Shown one piece after another: positions 14,338-21,886 of a stretch of 23,881 nucleotides of DNA. Numbering within the stretch: position 1 is the stretch's first letter; each line of letters starts with the position of its first letter. The position numbers were made by a program, and so were the translations under genes. The notes under the pieces are model-generated. The model had not been told where the DNA came from, did no database searches, and saw only the letters and a list, made by a program, of their open reading frames with translations. Source of the stretch: a virus; IMG/VR virus record IMGVR_UViG_3300047195_000881, positions 1-23,881 of that record. The stretch is one strand, 5' to 3'.

Positions 14338-17300
14338 ATGAGTCGAGGTCCATTCAATATTGAACCAGGTTTCTCTAATAGACAAGCATTTAGTGTGGGC
14401 GGATCAGGTCAGATTGACGAGCAAGAGACCATTCTTATTTCCAGTTTTACATCAGGAAACCCATTAGATATTGGCGTCACAATCCAGGGAAATCCGACAG
14501 GCTTAATAAACGGCATCACAGACAGGGTGAATCTCTTTGTAGATGAATTGCGAGCAAAGAAAGATTTTGCCATACACTCAGTCGAAGGTGGTTTGGCATT
14601 ATTTGGAGGCACAGGGTTTGCGGTAGCTGTAGCGGGCAATCCAATTCTCGATTCGGACGGCACTGGACTTAATGTTATTAGTCCATTACAAGCTTCATCA
14701 GTCAATATTTCTGGTGCGTTGATTACACAAGACTCAAATACATTCAACGGGCTCACGACATTCCCGTTGGTATGTCCGCAAACCGCGACGGTTCCATCAA
14801 ACCCCGAAGATCTAATAAATTTGAGTTACTTTCAAAATAACAATCCATCGGCCGCTGTTATTTTTTACTTGAATAATTCTTTGACACCCGCGCCGCCAAT
14901 ATCAACATATGCGTTGTTATCAAACACACAAGACGGTCAACCGCAAAGCTCAATAGCAACAAGCTTGTCGGGAATTGGAACAACACAGCTCGTCCAAAGT
15001 TTTGCAAATACACTTGTAAACTTGAACGCAGGTAGTTTTATCCCAAGTGGTATTTGGGAATTGAATATCTTTGCGAGTGCTGATAACGCTGGGAGCACAA
15101 CGCATATGAATTTGTATTTCCAACTGTTTGGGCGAACATCTTTGGGTGTTGAAACCCAAATAGGGACAAATAGTGCATTGGCGTCAGTTGATGCAACAAC
15201 AACAGAGCAATTGAAACTCAGTTTAGCGCTCCCCTATACAGATATTAGTTCTTACGAATCGTTGGTTGTAAAAGTGTATGCAATTTGCAATAGAAATAAT
15301 CTTACAAGTATAACAACATATTATGAAGGGACAACAACTTATAGTCATATGGATACATCGTTTGCGGTCTACGTGCCGCCAAACATTTTGTCCTTGAATA
15401 ACGTCTGGACGGGTGTAAATCAATTCACGCAACCGATTGTGGGGGACATCACTGGGAACAGTGCGACGAGTACGACGACATCTTCGGCACCTGATTCAGC
15501 GCTGTCGGCAAACGTCCCACTCAAAGATGGCACAAACATTTTCACTGCCGTCAACACTTTTCAAGCGAATACACTTTTCAATGATCCACTTTTACCAGAC
15601 GTGTCAATAGTAATAACGCCATCTACTAATATAGTATTGGATGAAACAGGTCTAAACGTATCTACCGCAACATTAAGTCCTTCAGGTCTTGCATTTGAAA
15701 ATCCAAATGTAAATATGAATATTACACCGGGTGGTATATTAATTAACAGACTAGTTCCAGCACACCAGTTACAAATTACAGCGTCTAGCATTCAATCAGA
15801 TAACTGGACAATACAAACTAATGGCAGTGTACAAGCAGGCAATTCCTTAACTTTGAACGATATTCAAAGTGGGAATAATCAATGCGGAATGCAAAATTAT
15901 TTGGGGGACATTTTATTCACAATTCCTGATAATAAAATTATAACTTTTAACTTATCAAGTACTCCAAAATTTACCATCTCAAATACAAATATAACAGCGA
16001 CAGTTCCTATAAATGCTCAAAGTATTTCAGCAACTACATTTACTGGTGATTTATTAGGGAATGCAACCACTGCCGATACTGCCGGTGTTGCAACACTAGC
16101 AACGGGTGTTAAATTAGTATCTGATAATAGTGCCGGTACATATTTTCTCCCATTTTCAAAAACTGTATCAGGAGCAAACTCGCTCTACGTAGATAATACT
16201 ACCACACCGCTTACGTATAACCCAAGCACATCTAATTTAACCGCTACTACTTTTACAGGAGATTTATCAGGGAATGCTTCTTCTGCATCCACTATTGCTC
16301 TTACAAGCGATAATACATCCGGATCGTATTTTCTCCCATTTTCAAAAACAACAACTACAAATAATGCACTCTATATTGATGACACCACAGGGCCTTTAAC
16401 TTATAATCCATCAACATCAACTTTAACAGCGGCAACTTTTTCAGGCACAGCATCATCATCTCTTACAACAACAGCAATCTCTCTTACAAGTGATAACACA
16501 TCAGGGACTTATTATTTACCTTTTAGTAAAACAACTTCAGTAGGGGCGAATACTTTATATATTGATAATACTACAACAGCGCTCACATACAACCCAAACA
16601 CCTCTAATTTAACAGCTACTACTTTTACGGGTAATGCTAGCACTGCTACACAATTATCAACAAATACTATATCAACAAATGCGACTTATTATCCGACTTT
16701 TGTTGCAACAACTGTTGGAAATCAACAACACTCTACAAATTCAACTTTAAATTTTAATCCAAGCACAGGCAATTTAACAGCAACTACTTTCACCGGACTA
16801 TGTAGCACATCGGGTTTGGTATTCTTACAAACTTTGACTGGTACCCTAACTGGAGCAGCCACCGCAACAACTTATACACTGCCGTCTATATTTAATACAA
16901 CGTATAAAAATTATAAGATTCAATTTACTTTCGGAGAGAATAATTTCACTGCATACCCAACTATTTCATTGAACGGATTTAGTGGAGCAAATGTGCCTAC
17001 ACTAGCAGATATATATGGGTATGATATAACCTCAGGGGTAATGACAACAGTATCGTTAGCAAATCAAACTTTATCTACAACTCCAATTCAAATGACGGGT
17101 GCGGCTCTTACCAATCAGCAATTTGAATTTGATGTTTTTAATGTTGGGTACACAACATTATTTACTGCTAACATGGTTCGTATAACTTGCAATTCTATTT
17201 ATAACAATCCTGGTGTCAAAGGCGTTAGAAATATTACAGTTCAATTGTCACAGAACAGCTCATCAAGTATAACTGGGTTGTCATTACAATCAATAATGGG

Positions 17301-17349
17301 AGTTGGGAATAATCCCACATGGACGGCAAAAATATATGGATATAAGTAA
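14338..17349 (+). CDS. Large repetitive tail-fibre-like protein (1003 aa)
   Basis: This is an uncharged Thr/Ser/Asn-rich fibre protein. The N-terminal 170 residues (starting MSRGPFNIEPGFSNRQAF) probably attach to the virion and lack the F(N/S)P anchor of the other three. Residues 180-350 look like an independent beta domain. From about 590 a unit of about 61 residues repeats: SDN(S/T)(A/S)G(T/S)YFLPFSKT...LYVDNTT...LTYNPSTSNLTATTF, with units beginning at S595, S657 and S718 and a weaker copy near 781. Similar SDN...PFSK...YNPST...ATTF repeats occur in phage and giant-virus fibres. The last 190 residues form a distinct head (LPSIFNTTYKNYKIQFTF to WTAKIYGYK). DNA-level similarity between repeats suggests expansion by recombination. 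Confidence 0.85.
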   Translation: MSRGPFNIEPGFSNRQAFSVGGSGQIDEQETILISSFTSGNPLDIGVTIQGNPTGLINGITDRVNLFVDELRAKKDFAIHSVEGGLALFGGTGFAVAVAGNPILDSDGTGLNVISPLQASSVNISGALITQDSNTFNGLTTFPLVCPQTATVPSNPEDLINLSYFQNNNPSAAVIFYLNNSLTPAPPISTYALLSNTQDGQPQSSIATSLSGIGTTQLVQSFANTLVNLNAGSFIPSGIWELNIFASADNAGSTTHMNLYFQLFGRTSLGVETQIGTNSALASVDATTTEQLKLSLALPYTDISSYESLVVKVYAICNRNNLTSITTYYEGTTTYSHMDTSFAVYVPPNILSLNNVWTGVNQFTQPIVGDITGNSATSTTTSSAPDSALSANVPLKDGTNIFTAVNTFQANTLFNDPLLPDVSIVITPSTNIVLDETGLNVSTATLSPSGLAFENPNVNMNITPGGILINRLVPAHQLQITASSIQSDNWTIQTNGSVQAGNSLTLNDIQSGNNQCGMQNYLGDILFTIPDNKIITFNLSSTPKFTISNTNITATVPINAQSISATTFTGDLLGNATTADTAGVATLATGVKLVSDNSAGTYFLPFSKTVSGANSLYVDNTTTPLTYNPSTSNLTATTFTGDLSGNASSASTIALTSDNTSGSYFLPFSKTTTTNNALYIDDTTGPLTYNPSTSTLTAATFSGTASSSLTTTAISLTSDNTSGTYYLPFSKTTSVGANTLYIDNTTTALTYNPNTSNLTATTFTGNASTATQLSTNTISTNATYYPTFVATTVGNQQHSTNSTLNFNPSTGNLTATTFTGLCSTSGLVFLQTLTGTLTGAATATTYTLPSIFNTTYKNYKIQFTFGENNFTAYPTISLNGFSGANVPTLADIYGYDITSGVMTTVSLANQTLSTTPIQMTGAALTNQQFEFDVFNVGYTTLFTANMVRITCNSIYNNPGVKGVRNITVQLSQNSSSSITGLSLQSIMGVGNNPTWTAKIYGYK

Positions 17350-17381
17350 AACATATACGCGCAAATACATTTTTCATCTTT

Positions 17382-17421
17382 AAAAGATATTTTACATTAT
17401 AAAATATGTAAAATATCTTTT
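17382..17421. terminator. Perfect 16-bp hairpin after the large fibre gene
   Basis: Arms AAAAGATATTTTACAT (17382-17397) and ATGTAAAATATCTTTT (17406-17421) are exact inverted repeats around an 8-base loop, 32 bp after the stop codon. Hairpins at gene ends serve as transcription or polyadenylation signals in mimiviruses. It may equally belong to the palindromic block downstream. Confidence 0.55.
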
Positions 17422-17720
17422 GGATAACGATAAAGTATATACATAATCATCATTATACATTAATTAAGTGCGAATTAAGTGAAAAACATCAATTAAGTAT
17501 CAATTAAGTGCTTATAACTAGAAATAAATTGCAATTTATTTCTACTTATATATGCTTTATCGATACATTATAAGCGATTAAGTACTTAATTATCCCAATA
17601 ATGTATACTTAATTGTTATTCAAAGGATATTTTTACATTATCCATAATGTTTTTTATACTTTGATAGACAAAATGTATTAAAATAATTATCCTTTGTGTA
17701 TAAAACAAAAAAAATAACAA
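17422..17720. other. Palindrome- and iteron-rich non-coding block (candidate att site or origin)
   Basis: No gene is seen from 17350 to 17720. AATTAAGT occurs four times in direct orientation (17462, 17473, 17491, 17502; spacings 11, 18, 11) and as the inverse ACTTAATT at 17584 and 17607. Between them lies a perfect 26-bp palindrome (17519-17544) flanked by CTTATA/TATAAG. A further 9-bp inverted pair, CAAAGGATA (17621-17629) and TATCCTTTG (17688-17696), brackets the recombinase promoter side. Position immediately before the tyrosine recombinase favours recombinase core and arm sites; iterons plus AT-rich DNA also fit a replication origin. Confidence 0.6.
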
Positions 17721-18635
17721 ATGACTGACCACCTTGCGGCAATCATTTCCAAGAAGCGTAAGCTTAGCGAACGATCAATAAAAGCATACACAAGCACACT
17801 AACCTCATTATTATCGAAATGTGGCAAGAACATACATGACTTGTCTTTCTTACATGATCACCCTGCTGACGTCATCGAATGCGTGAATAGCGACCGCTAC
17901 AAGACGAACAGCAGTCGCAACACTGCCATGAGTGCATTAATTGTCCTTACCGAGTTGCCGCAATACAAGGAGCGTATCAAGGAATACTCGAAGAAGGCTA
18001 ACGAGATTAAAGAAGCCGGAGTCATGACAGAGAAGGAGAGTGAGAATACGATAAGCCAAGAAGAACTGCACAAGGTGTTTGACGAGACCAAAGCCAAAGC
18101 AGAGACACTCATGAAAGCTAAAGGACATATCGATATGGCCATGTTACAAAAGATACAGAACTATATCATTCTATGCTTGTGCACTGGGTTCTTCGGCGTG
18201 ATAAGAAGGTCCCGTGACTGGACGGAGATGAAGTACCGCGGCGATGTCAATGGATACAATCAGATGAAGGGCGGCAAGTTCATCTTCTCCCAGTACAAGA
18301 CGTCTGACACGTATGGAGCTCAGGAGGCGGTCATAAGCCCTGAGCTGAAAAGTATATTGTCAAAGTGGATTAAACTTATACCAGATGGTGTTGACTTCTT
18401 GTTGTTCAACGAAAAGTGTAAGCCGTTGACAGCAGTGAGTCTTGGCAGACGCCTTAACCTTATCTTCAATAAGCAGATCAGTACTAGTTTGCTAAGGCAC
18501 TTTCACTTACAAGGTATGTTCGGTAAACAGATGGAAGAGGAGAAAAAGTTAAAGGAAGAGCAATCGACGGAAATGGCCAAAATGGGTTCGTCAGTTTCCA
18601 GTCTTCCATATTATGTCAAGAGTGAAAAAAAATAA
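17721..18635 (+). CDS. Tyrosine recombinase / integrase (304 aa)
   Basis: The N-terminal part (LSERSIKAYTSTLTSLLSK) is a helical core-binding domain. The catalytic domain shows CTGFFGVIRRSRDWTEMKY (R163/R165 region, box I), the beta-hairpin lysine K193 in FIFSQYKTSDTYG, R259 in STSLLRHFH (box II), and a C-terminal SSLPYYV that supplies the nucleophile Tyr297 or Tyr298. The usual MGH-S before the tyrosine reads MGSS here, so one auxiliary His is replaced. PLVs and some virophages use such enzymes to integrate into host or giant-virus DNA. The gene follows a long palindromic block and lacks an AAAATTGA element. Base composition is more GC-rich than its flanks. Confidence 0.88.
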   Translation: MTDHLAAIISKKRKLSERSIKAYTSTLTSLLSKCGKNIHDLSFLHDHPADVIECVNSDRYKTNSSRNTAMSALIVLTELPQYKERIKEYSKKANEIKEAGVMTEKESENTISQEELHKVFDETKAKAETLMKAKGHIDMAMLQKIQNYIILCLCTGFFGVIRRSRDWTEMKYRGDVNGYNQMKGGKFIFSQYKTSDTYGAQEAVISPELKSILSKWIKLIPDGVDFLLFNEKCKPLTAVSLGRRLNLIFNKQISTSLLRHFHLQGMFGKQMEEEKKLKEEQSTEMAKMGSSVSSLPYYVKSEKK

Positions 18636-18651
18636 AAAAAATATTTTTTTT
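18634..18651. terminator. A8-TA-T8 palindrome at recombinase end
   Basis: AAAAAAAATATTTTTTTT is a perfect 18-bp palindrome overlapping the recombinase stop codon. The identical 18-mer occurs at 21687-21704, 29 bp after another stop. Recurrence directly after two genes suggests a 3'-end signal, but such sequence also arises easily in AT-rich DNA. Confidence 0.3.
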
Positions 18652-18682
18652 GTCAGAAATAACTTTTACTGTAACCAAGAAA

Positions 18683-18690
18683 AAAATTGA
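18683..18690 (+). promoter_or_regulatory. AAAATTGA early-type promoter element
   Basis: AAAATTGA, within AAAAAATTGATTTTTT, ends 61 bp before the ATG at 18751. It is the canonical Mimivirus early element at a typical distance. Confidence 0.65.
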
Positions 18691-18750
18691 TTTTTTAAAA
18701 AAATAAATTTTAGGTTTTTATAATTTCCAAAAAAAACAAAAAAATAAAAA

Positions 18751-19167
18751 ATGCCAGTCAGAAATCTTCGCGATGAATTAAAAGCTAGAAAAGCTGCAAG
18801 ACGTGGTGCGAATGCAGTCCTCATTGCAAAATGTTATGCACGCAAAGAAGCGTTGGACGAGAAAGAGCAGATTATCACACGAAAGAAACAATTAGTCGAA
18901 CGACGTGAAAAGCTCCAGATTGATCAGAAATACTATCGCGCCATCAATGAAGTCGCAGAGAAAAGAGTTACGGAAGCAGCCGAACGCGGCGATGATTTTG
19001 AGTTAAAAATTGTTCTAAATGATTTGACAGAAGCAGACGAATTGGAATTGACCACAGAAGAAGAATTGCATGTCATAGATAAAACATTTGAAGCAAAAAT
19101 CGAGCGCTTCGACGACAATCTGAAACTATGGGATGCCAAACTAAATCAGGCACAAGAAGAAATTTAA
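18751..19167 (+). CDS. Coiled-coil protein of unknown function (138 aa)
   Basis: The whole sequence is Lys/Glu/Arg/Ala-rich and helical, with long heptad-like stretches such as KEQIITRKKQLVERREKLQI and AEKRVTEAAERG. There is no cysteine cluster, membrane segment or enzymatic motif that I can see. The family is not recognised. An AAAATTGA element lies 61 bp upstream, so it should belong to the early set together with the methyltransferase and zinc-repeat genes. It converges on the methyltransferase gene with 16 bp between stop codons. A regulatory or nucleic-acid-binding role is possible but unsupported. Confidence 0.7.
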   Translation: MPVRNLRDELKARKAARRGANAVLIAKCYARKEALDEKEQIITRKKQLVERREKLQIDQKYYRAINEVAEKRVTEAAERGDDFELKIVLNDLTEADELELTTEEELHVIDKTFEAKIERFDDNLKLWDAKLNQAQEEI

Positions 19168-19183
19168 ATTATTAAATTTGTAA

Positions 19184-20206
19184 TTAAACATCTTTTTTTT
19201 TCTTCCATTTTTCAATATTTGCCAAATAATAAGCTTTCTGATATTCTTTGCGATCTCTTTTTTTCGGATTTATTTTGGTTTCTTCTTTTTTGTAAACATA
19301 AATATATTCACATTGAAAAGCAGTTCGCCTACGCTTTGTATATTCAATACACTTATGCGCCTGACCAAACAATGGAATTAAAACACTTTCATAAATTTCG
19401 CTAGGGACATTAATGCAGTAATATCCGCCAGGTTGTAAGTATTGAAAGGTTACTGAAAATATTGGAATATAAAAATCATCATTCCATTGTTTTTTTGTTT
19501 TCGTAATTTTTTCATCACCATATATTTCGGTATTATAATATGGCGGAGATGTAAAAACAAAATCATAAAAAAGTTTGGAATAATCAATCGTTAAACAATC
19601 CTGAAAATAAAGATTAATTTCAGTGGTACTTTGTTGTTCTAACAGTAACTTCATTCTTTCGTATGGATCTTTTAAATTTAGATTTGAATCAATGCCAATA
19701 TATTTCTGAACGTTAAGCACGCATGCCCCTAATAATCGACCACCCCATCCCATCGTAAAATCTAACACGACTTTTGGGTTATATGCAATATAAATAGATT
19801 TGGCAATCACTGGCCGAAATGTAGACACACTTCCCATATAAAATCCAAAAAAACGATACCACTTCATGATGTCAAATGTATTTTCATCTATTACGGAACT
19901 TCTGTGCTTTTCTTCATGCAACATATATTTTTGAACATATGGTTTTTCCAAAAACATTTCTCTGCAATTTACATAAAAATCATAAAATGTAATATTTTTT
20001 GCAGTCATAGTATTCAATCGTTCAATTCCAGTAAAAGCGTTTATAAACTTGTTTCCAAACGTCGACAACAATGATTCTGTTAACACATTAAATTTCTGTA
20101 AGTTTTTATAATCGGCAATCATTTCTGCATCACAACTTCGAAAAATTATTTTTGAAATTGCTTCTTTTTCATCATAAGTTAAATGTTTTGATAAATTTTT
20201 AAACAT
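19184..20206 (-). CDS. DNA methyltransferase with TSPPYYN motif (340 aa)
   Basis: Motif I (AdoMet binding) is VVLDFTMGWGGRLLGA at 147-161, followed by YIGID at 169-173 (acidic residue of motif II) and the catalytic motif IV TSPPYYN at 219-225. The S/TSPPY type is typical of amino-methylases acting on adenine N6 or cytosine N4. The N-terminal 140 residues are a helical domain ending in TFRPVIAKSIYIAYNPK, an arrangement I recall from methylase-like proteins of giant viruses and virophages. The C-terminal tail (KKRDRKEYQKAYYLANIEKW) resembles the Lys/Tyr/Asn repeats of the GIY-YIG nucleases here. No partner restriction enzyme is visible. It may protect viral DNA or modify expression; that is inference. 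A variant element, AAAATTGT, lies 54 bp upstream. Confidence 0.9.
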   Translation of the reverse strand: MFKNLSKHLTYDEKEAISKIIFRSCDAEMIADYKNLQKFNVLTESLLSTFGNKFINAFTGIERLNTMTAKNITFYDFYVNCREMFLEKPYVQKYMLHEEKHRSSVIDENTFDIMKWYRFFGFYMGSVSTFRPVIAKSIYIAYNPKVVLDFTMGWGGRLLGACVLNVQKYIGIDSNLNLKDPYERMKLLLEQQSTTEINLYFQDCLTIDYSKLFYDFVFTSPPYYNTEIYGDEKITKTKKQWNDDFYIPIFSVTFQYLQPGGYYCINVPSEIYESVLIPLFGQAHKCIEYTKRRRTAFQCEYIYVYKKEETKINPKKRDRKEYQKAYYLANIEKWKKKKDV

Positions 20207-20246
20207 TTACCTTAAAATAAAAAGTTATGGTTAAATATTTAAAAAA

Positions 20247-20254
20247 AAAATTGA
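20247..20254 (+). promoter_or_regulatory. AAAATTGA early-type promoter element
   Basis: AAAATTGA ends 54 bp before the ATG at 20308. It shares a 101-bp divergent region with the methyltransferase promoter and forms part of the dyad AAAATTGATTTTTACAATTTT. Confidence 0.65.
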
Positions 20255-20259
20255 TTTTT

Positions 20260-20267
20260 ACAATTTT
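20260..20267 (-). promoter_or_regulatory. AAAATTGT variant element for the methyltransferase
   Basis: On the minus strand AAAATTGT lies 54 bp before the methyltransferase ATG (20206), mirroring the element of the divergent gene at the same distance. It differs from the consensus only in the last base. Confidence 0.45.
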
Positions 20268-20307
20268 TATTTTTTAAGTTTTTGGGTTATTAAAAAAAAA
20301 TAAAAAA

Positions 20308-21120
20308 ATGCCAGCTTGTGCTCACAATTCTAGTAGATCAAAATGCAAACAAGGATGCCGTGTTTACAAAGTTGAAAAACCTTTTCAAAAGCTATGTGCA
20401 AATCAACCCCACGGACAAGTTACAAATCAAATAGGAAATTGCAGACATTGTTCTCCACAAAATTTTTGCACGCACGGAAAAAACGGTTTTAGGAGAAAAA
20501 ATATGTGTCCTAAATGTAAAGGCACTGGATATTGCACGCACGGCATACGTAAGGCGGTGTGTCGTGATCCCGCATGCGGTGGTGGGACTGCGTTGTGTCA
20601 TCACTTGACATTGTCAGGAGAAGCCATGCAGAAAGTCAATTGTGCGGAATGTAATCCAGCCGATTTTTGCATGCATAAAAATCGCATACTTAGCTGTGGC
20701 GAATGTCGCATGTTATTATGCGTTCACAATAAAGTGGAAAAATTTTGCGATGACTGCGGTGGTTGCGAACATGGTCTGTTTAAAATAAATTGCAAAACAT
20801 GCAATCCAGAATACCGTCCCACTCCTCAAAGTGAAAAGCAAAAAATATTTTGTGAGCACGACAAGCGACACGACAATTGTTTAAAATGTTGTAATCCGGA
20901 TATGGTGTGCGAGCATGGAAAGTTTAAAAGAAGTTGTCGAGAATGTGTCGCAGATGGTGTTGCTCCTGCCAAGTCCATGATTTGTTATCATCTTAAACTG
21001 AAGCAACATTGCAAATTGTGCGGAAATCCTGATCTTTGGTGTGCTTTGCACGATAAAGAGAAACGACGTTGTGTGAAATGCAGCGCCCAAGCTGTCCCCG
21101 GACACGAAGAAGAACTGTAA
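20308..21120 (+). CDS. CxH(G)-repeat zinc-binding protein (270 aa)
   Basis: About eleven C-x-H units (at residues 4, 54, 76, 97, 121, 138, 153, 182, 201, 226 and, with one extra residue, 245) are each followed by a C-x2-C pair. The best-preserved unit is CEHGKFKRSCREC (201-213). Each unit offers two Cys/His pairs and should bind one zinc. I recall tandem CEHGR-x-R-x2-C-x-E-C repeats from proteins of algae, oomycetes and giant viruses, where function is mostly unknown. Unit spacing (15-29 residues) is irregular, so this is an old, diverged array. No catalytic motif is seen. The early-type element upstream suggests expression before the capsid genes. Nucleic-acid or protein binding that modulates the host is inference. 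Confidence 0.85.
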   Translation: MPACAHNSSRSKCKQGCRVYKVEKPFQKLCANQPHGQVTNQIGNCRHCSPQNFCTHGKNGFRRKNMCPKCKGTGYCTHGIRKAVCRDPACGGGTALCHHLTLSGEAMQKVNCAECNPADFCMHKNRILSCGECRMLLCVHNKVEKFCDDCGGCEHGLFKINCKTCNPEYRPTPQSEKQKIFCEHDKRHDNCLKCCNPDMVCEHGKFKRSCRECVADGVAPAKSMICYHLKLKQHCKLCGNPDLWCALHDKEKRRCVKCSAQAVPGHEEEL

Positions 21121-21160
21121 CTGTAAATTTAAATTTTTGTGTAAATTTGTAAAATAAATA

Positions 21161-21220
21161 AATTTGTATTTTTTTTTAAAAATTTATAAAAAATTTATAA
21201 AAAAAAAATTTATAAAAAAA
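21161..21220. repeat. Short AT repeats of AAATTTATAAAA
   Basis: Several imperfect copies of AAATTTATAAAA lie between the zinc-repeat gene and the next early element. They are low-complexity DNA related to the 43-bp tandem repeat further right. No function is assigned. Confidence 0.5.
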
Positions 21221-21225
21221 ATTGA
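21218..21225 (+). promoter_or_regulatory. AAAATTGA early-type promoter element
   Basis: AAAATTGA, followed by the same TTTTTAAAAAAAT context as at 18683, ends 62 bp before the ATG at 21287. Confidence 0.65.
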
Positions 21226-21286
21226 TTTTTAAAAAAATTAAATTTTGTGATTTTTTATAATTTTTAAAAAAAATAAAAATATTAAA

Positions 21287-21658
21287 ATGCAACGAACATA
21301 CGAACAAATGCTTGACCTGATAGACCCTCTGCCTCGCATCAAACTACCAACGTATGAAGCTATCGTGGAGTGCATGAAAGCCAAACAAAATCTGCAATTA
21401 CGCATCAACTCTGTAAACAGACGACTAGTCGAAGTGATGAGCCAGCTAGGGAATGGCACTGTAACCGCGGATACTGTTGCATTGTATAGTGAGGCAGGAC
21501 AACAGTTGATTGCCGAATGCAATATGGAATATGAACATAAGCTCCAAGCGGCAAATGCAGCATTGGATGGAGAAGGGGATGAAAATTACGACGGCGAATA
21601 CTTTTATGCAATCATCAACTACGACGACAGTGATAGCCAAGATGAAAATAACAACTAA
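21287..21658 (+). CDS. Acidic protein of unknown function (123 aa)
   Basis: Residues 1-90 look helical (LIDPLPRIKLPTYEAIVECM, QLRINSVNRRLVEVMSQLGN). The last 30 residues are strongly acidic with Asp/Glu/Asn/Tyr (DGEGDENYDGEYFYAIIN, DDSDSQDENNN). I do not recognise the family. Codon-like composition and the early-type promoter element 62 bp upstream support a real gene. An acidic tail could mimic nucleic acid, as in viral anti-restriction or histone-binding proteins, but that is speculation. Confidence 0.7.
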   Translation: MQRTYEQMLDLIDPLPRIKLPTYEAIVECMKAKQNLQLRINSVNRRLVEVMSQLGNGTVTADTVALYSEAGQQLIAECNMEYEHKLQAANAALDGEGDENYDGEYFYAIINYDDSDSQDENNN

Positions 21659-21686
21659 CACAATTTTGTTAAAATTTATAAAAATT

Positions 21687-21704
21687 AAAAAAAATATTTT
21701 TTTT
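21687..21704. terminator. A8-TA-T8 palindrome, second copy
   Basis: This is the identical 18-bp palindrome to 18634-18651, 29 bp after the acidic-protein stop codon. It is a candidate 3'-end signal with low certainty. Confidence 0.3.
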
Positions 21705-21734
21705 ATTTGCAAAAAAAAATTAAAAAAAAAAAAA

Positions 21735-21833
21735 ATAAATTTTATAAATTTTTTTTAAAAAAATAAAAAAAAAAAAAATAAATTTTATAAATTTTTTTTA
21801 AAAAAATAAAAAAAAAAAAAATAAATTTTATAA
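21735..21833. repeat. Tandem repeat of 43 bp, 2.3 copies
   Basis: Unit starts lie at 21735, 21778 and 21821. The two full units (ATAAATTTTATAAA, T8, A7, T, A13) are identical by eye, and the third stops after 13 bases. It lies in the non-coding gap before the second GIY-YIG gene. Slippage or recombination in low-complexity DNA is the likely cause. Confidence 0.8.
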
Positions 21834-21886
21834 AAATATAATTTAAACATTTCTATAAGATTAATAATAAAAAGCGTAATTAATAA

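Noticed and set aside
13890-14357. Minus-strand 155-codon frame opposite the HNH relic
   Set aside because: Its Phe/Tyr-rich product is the complement of a clear HNH-AP2 sequence and crosses into the next fibre start; it is a shadow.
21735-21833. CRISPR-like repeat array
   Set aside because: The repeats are directly adjacent 43-bp low-complexity A/T units without spacers, and no cas-like gene is present.
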